Part shown: positions 24,713 to 26,192 of the stretch, one piece after another
Numbering within the stretch: the first letter of the stretch is position 1
How the letters are laid out: each line of letters opens with the position of its first letter
Origin: CAIWXH01 sp964555675
GTDB taxonomy: Bacteria; Chloroflexota; Chloroflexia; Chloroflexales; Chloroflexaceae
DNA: 26,192 bases
Reading direction: 5' to 3'
Assembly (NCBI GenBank): GCA_964555675.1
Contig: CAZKTU010000073.1
Span: forward strand, 1-26,192
Position numbers and translations under genes: made by a program
Notes under the pieces: model-generated
Databases searched by the model: none
Told to the model about the DNA's origin: nothing
The model's input: only the letters and a program-made list of their open reading frames with translations

Positions 24713-24721
24713 ATTCTAGCA
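24713..24721 (-). promoter_or_regulatory. Extended -10 promoter for the beta-helix/aroQ operon
   Basis: The minus strand reads TGC-TAGAAT, an extended -10 with a 5/6 hexamer. No good -35 at 16-18 bases. The leader to the ATG at 24617 would be about 90 bases. Confidence 0.5.
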
Positions 24722-24778
24722 CTTTCTGTAAAGAGATGAAAGGGGGGTTGAGGTAGGAATTGGGTCCCTAATTTCGGC

Positions 24779-25774
24779 TCAGGGGCGGGAAAGAGCGCCG
24801 ATCGAGCGCAGGTAGTTGAGGCTGGCCGCGTACTGCTGGTCCTCGTAGAGGGCGATCTGCTCGGCGGGGGCGCCGCGCTCCCAGGGGGTACGCCAGTCAT
24901 CGTCGCGCGAGCGGGCGGGGGCGGCGAACTCGCGCAGGACGGGGAGGACATCGCGGATGTCGCGGGGGGGGTAGCCGCCCCACCATGCATCGGTGAGCAG
25001 CCTGACGTGGCGGGCGCTATGGCTGACCAGCTCGATCTGGCAGGGGGCGCCGGGGGCGAGGGCCGCGAGCAGCACCAGCAGACGGCGCAGGTTGAGGTCG
25101 CCCTCGCCGAGGGCGCAGCGCACCAGGCGCCAGCCCTCGTGGCTGGGGTAGGCCACATAGTCCGAGAGGTGGACATTGCGCACGTGGGGGGCCAGGCGGT
25201 GCAGCACGGCAAAGGGATCTTCGGCCACAACCAGAGCGTTGACCGGGTCGAAGGTGACGCCCATAGACGGGCCGCCCACCTCGGCGACGACGCGCAGCAG
25301 ATCGTCGGCGGTGAGGTCCTGGTGATTCTCGAGGGCCATGGTCACGCCGTGGCGCTCGGCCAGCGGGCGCGCGGCCTTCAGGGTGGCGATCGCCTGGTCG
25401 AGGTAGGCCGCCCAGTCGGGGGTGAAGGCCACGCGGGCGCCCTCGAGGACCGGGCTGGCCAGGACGCGCAGGACACGCGCGCCGAGGGTGGCGGCGGCGG
25501 GGATGGCGGCCTCAAGGGTAGCCTCGTCGAGGGTATCGACGTCGACGACAGGGGTGAGCCCGCAGACCGTCAGGCGCTCGCGCAGGGCCGAGAGGCGCGG
25601 CGGGGCCAGGTCGGGCAAGAGGTTCAGGGGAAGCTCGATGCTCTGCAGCCCGGCGCGGACGGCGAGGGCGATGATCGCTTCGACCCCCATAGGGTTGGGC
25701 ACGGCGCGGGGGGTGCCGCGGCCCACCAGGCCGCATCGAAAGCTGAAGCTGAGGGCGGAGAGGCCGATCAGCAC
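24779..25774 (-). CDS. TIM-barrel sugar phosphate isomerase/epimerase
   Basis: This 331-residue protein belongs to the xylose isomerase-like/AP endonuclease 2 TIM-barrel group. Metal-site motifs are visible: MALENH at 146-151 (E149), GVTFDPVNA at 172-180 (D176), VHLSD at 201-205 (H202), ALGEGDL at 221-227 and a late IELVSH. These fit sugar or hydroxypyruvate isomerases and epimerases, not a DNA-repair nuclease. Substrate is not clear. It starts with GTG at 25774, with GAGGAG six bases ahead, and has its own extended -10 promoter. Its stop lies about 60 bases before the beta-helix promoter, with no clear terminator between, so read-through into that operon is possible. Confidence 0.85.
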   Translation of the reverse strand: MLIGLSALSFSFRCGLVGRGTPRAVPNPMGVEAIIALAVRAGLQSIELPLNLLPDLAPPRLSALRERLTVCGLTPVVDVDTLDEATLEAAIPAAATLGARVLRVLASPVLEGARVAFTPDWAAYLDQAIATLKAARPLAERHGVTMALENHQDLTADDLLRVVAEVGGPSMGVTFDPVNALVVAEDPFAVLHRLAPHVRNVHLSDYVAYPSHEGWRLVRCALGEGDLNLRRLLVLLAALAPGAPCQIELVSHSARHVRLLTDAWWGGYPPRDIRDVLPVLREFAAPARSRDDDWRTPWERGAPAEQIALYEDQQYAASLNYLRSIGALSRP

Positions 25775-25809
25775 GGGGCGCTCCTCAAGTCACTCACGGG
25801 ATAACCCAT

Positions 25810-25818
25810 ATTTTACCA
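25810..25818 (-). promoter_or_regulatory. Extended -10 promoter for the sugar isomerase
   Basis: The minus strand reads TGG-TAAAAT. A short dyad TGGCG-GAT-CGCCA at 25824-25836 lies in the spacer/-35 region. No good -35 is seen. Confidence 0.55.
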
Positions 25819-25894
25819 CAGCTTGGCGGATCGCCAGGTAGCAAGTTAGTCTATGGCGCTACGCCGGGCATTGTAGCACGGCGGCGGGCGGCCC

Positions 25895-25923
25895 TTGCCA
25901 GGGGCGGCGAGTGATGGTAGAAT
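25895..25923 (+). promoter_or_regulatory. Strong promoter for rpmG
   Basis: TTGCCA at 25895-25900 and TAGAAT at 25918-25923 are spaced by 17 bases, with TGG directly before the -10. Both hexamers match at five of six positions. It is the best full promoter in the window, as fits a ribosomal protein gene. Confidence 0.75.
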
Positions 25924-25933
25924 AGCCCCCAGT

Positions 25934-25961
25934 GCGCCGAGCAGGCGCGTTTTGCTGCGCC
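25934..25961 (+). promoter_or_regulatory. rpmG leader with two mutually exclusive hairpins
   Basis: GGCGC at 25944-25948 can pair with GCGCC upstream (25934-25938) or with GCGCC downstream (25957-25961). The first hairpin is followed by GTTTT, like a short terminator. The second lies just before the AGAGG ribosome site at 25964-25968. The stems are only five pairs, so control of L33 expression by this leader is a tentative idea. Confidence 0.35.
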
Positions 25962-25977
25962 AGAGAGGAAAAAGGTT

Positions 25978-26142
25978 ATGGCAGCCAAAAAGGGCAATCG
26001 CATCATCATTAAGCTCAAGAGCAGCGAGAGCGGCCACTCGTACACGACGATGAAGAATCGCCGCAACGACCCGAGCCGCATCGAGCTGCGCAAGTACGAC
26101 CCGATCGTCCGCAAGCACGTCACCTACCGCGAGACTAAGTAG
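25978..26142 (+). CDS. rpmG: 50S ribosomal protein L33, zinc-free form
   Basis: The 54-residue protein reads MAAKKGNRIIIKLKSSES, then GHSYTTMKNRRNDPSR and ELRKYDPIVRKHVTYRETK, the standard L33 pattern for the large ribosomal subunit near the E site. There is no cysteine, so it is the form without a zinc ribbon. It has a strong promoter, an AGAGG ribosome site nine bases ahead of the ATG and a downstream hairpin. In many bacteria rpmG is followed by a tRNA, secE and nusG, but the window ends before that can be seen. Confidence 0.95.
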   Translation: MAAKKGNRIIIKLKSSESGHSYTTMKNRRNDPSRIELRKYDPIVRKHVTYRETK

Positions 26143-26148
26143 GGTAGG

Positions 26149-26172
26149 CTTCGTAACCAAGTTACGAAGTTT
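26149..26172 (+). terminator. Hairpin after rpmG
   Basis: CTTCGTAAC (26149-26157) and GTTACGAAG (26161-26169) form a perfect nine-pair stem with a CAA loop, followed by TTT, seven bases past the rpmG stop. The T-tract is short. Confidence 0.6.
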
Positions 26173-26192
26173 GCCGCTGCCCGCGGCGGGGG

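Noticed and set aside
24779..25774. AP endonuclease 2 family hit read as a DNA-repair enzyme
   Set aside because: The motifs and length fit sugar isomerases of the same fold; typical endonuclease IV metal-site spacing is not seen.

Overview
The window is a high-GC bacterial chromosome segment with dense, mostly short-gapped genes. It is most likely from the phylum Chloroflexota. This rests on gene style rather than a marker gene: two very large secreted CSLREA/parallel beta-helix proteins ending in a short Tyr/Trp-Leu/Met-Pro tail, a PASTA Ser/Thr kinase, STAND/TPR proteins, and a cysteine-free ribosomal protein L33. No rRNA, tRNA, CRISPR array, transposase or phage gene was seen.

Layout. 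Positions 1-200 hold a MITE-like inverted repeat. A nucleoside hydrolase (201-1160, -) is divergent from a two-gene unit of an RNase H-fold exonuclease and a PASTA Ser/Thr kinase (1299-3614, +). A 64-residue unknown protein (3738-3932, -) and an orphan LolD/MacB-type ABC ATPase (4062-4772, -) follow. The 400-base gap before rarA (5173-6708, +) holds a good candidate for a small structured RNA on the minus strand, with promoter, long-range stem and terminator; 6S RNA is one possible identity. Next come an FAD oxidoreductase and a STAND-type ATPase (6774-8857, +), a membrane-fused spermidine-synthase-like protein (8996-11272, +), a 1010-residue winged-helix/TPR/membrane protein (11339-14371, +) and an 83-residue unknown (14557-14808, +). 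On the minus strand one probable operon reads from 24617 to 14862: two giant beta-helix surface proteins and then aroQ, type II dehydroquinase. A TIM-barrel sugar isomerase (24779-25774, -) and rpmG (25978-26142, +) close the window.

How the genes fit together. The most interesting reading is at 7937-14371. The 306-residue protein has only the nucleotide-binding half of a STAND ATPase, and the 1010-residue protein begins with what looks like the missing winged-helix half, followed by TPRs and seven membrane helices. A fused membrane/spermidine-synthase gene with its own control region lies between them. The second notable theme is the pair of beta-helix proteins, which share an N-terminal CSLR(E/Q)AI motif and an eight-residue C-terminal tail that may be a sorting signal. 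Six genes have candidate promoters with an extended -10 (TGn directly before the hexamer), which helps place transcription starts. Functional names are family-level; the system-level ideas are inference from sequence and gene order.
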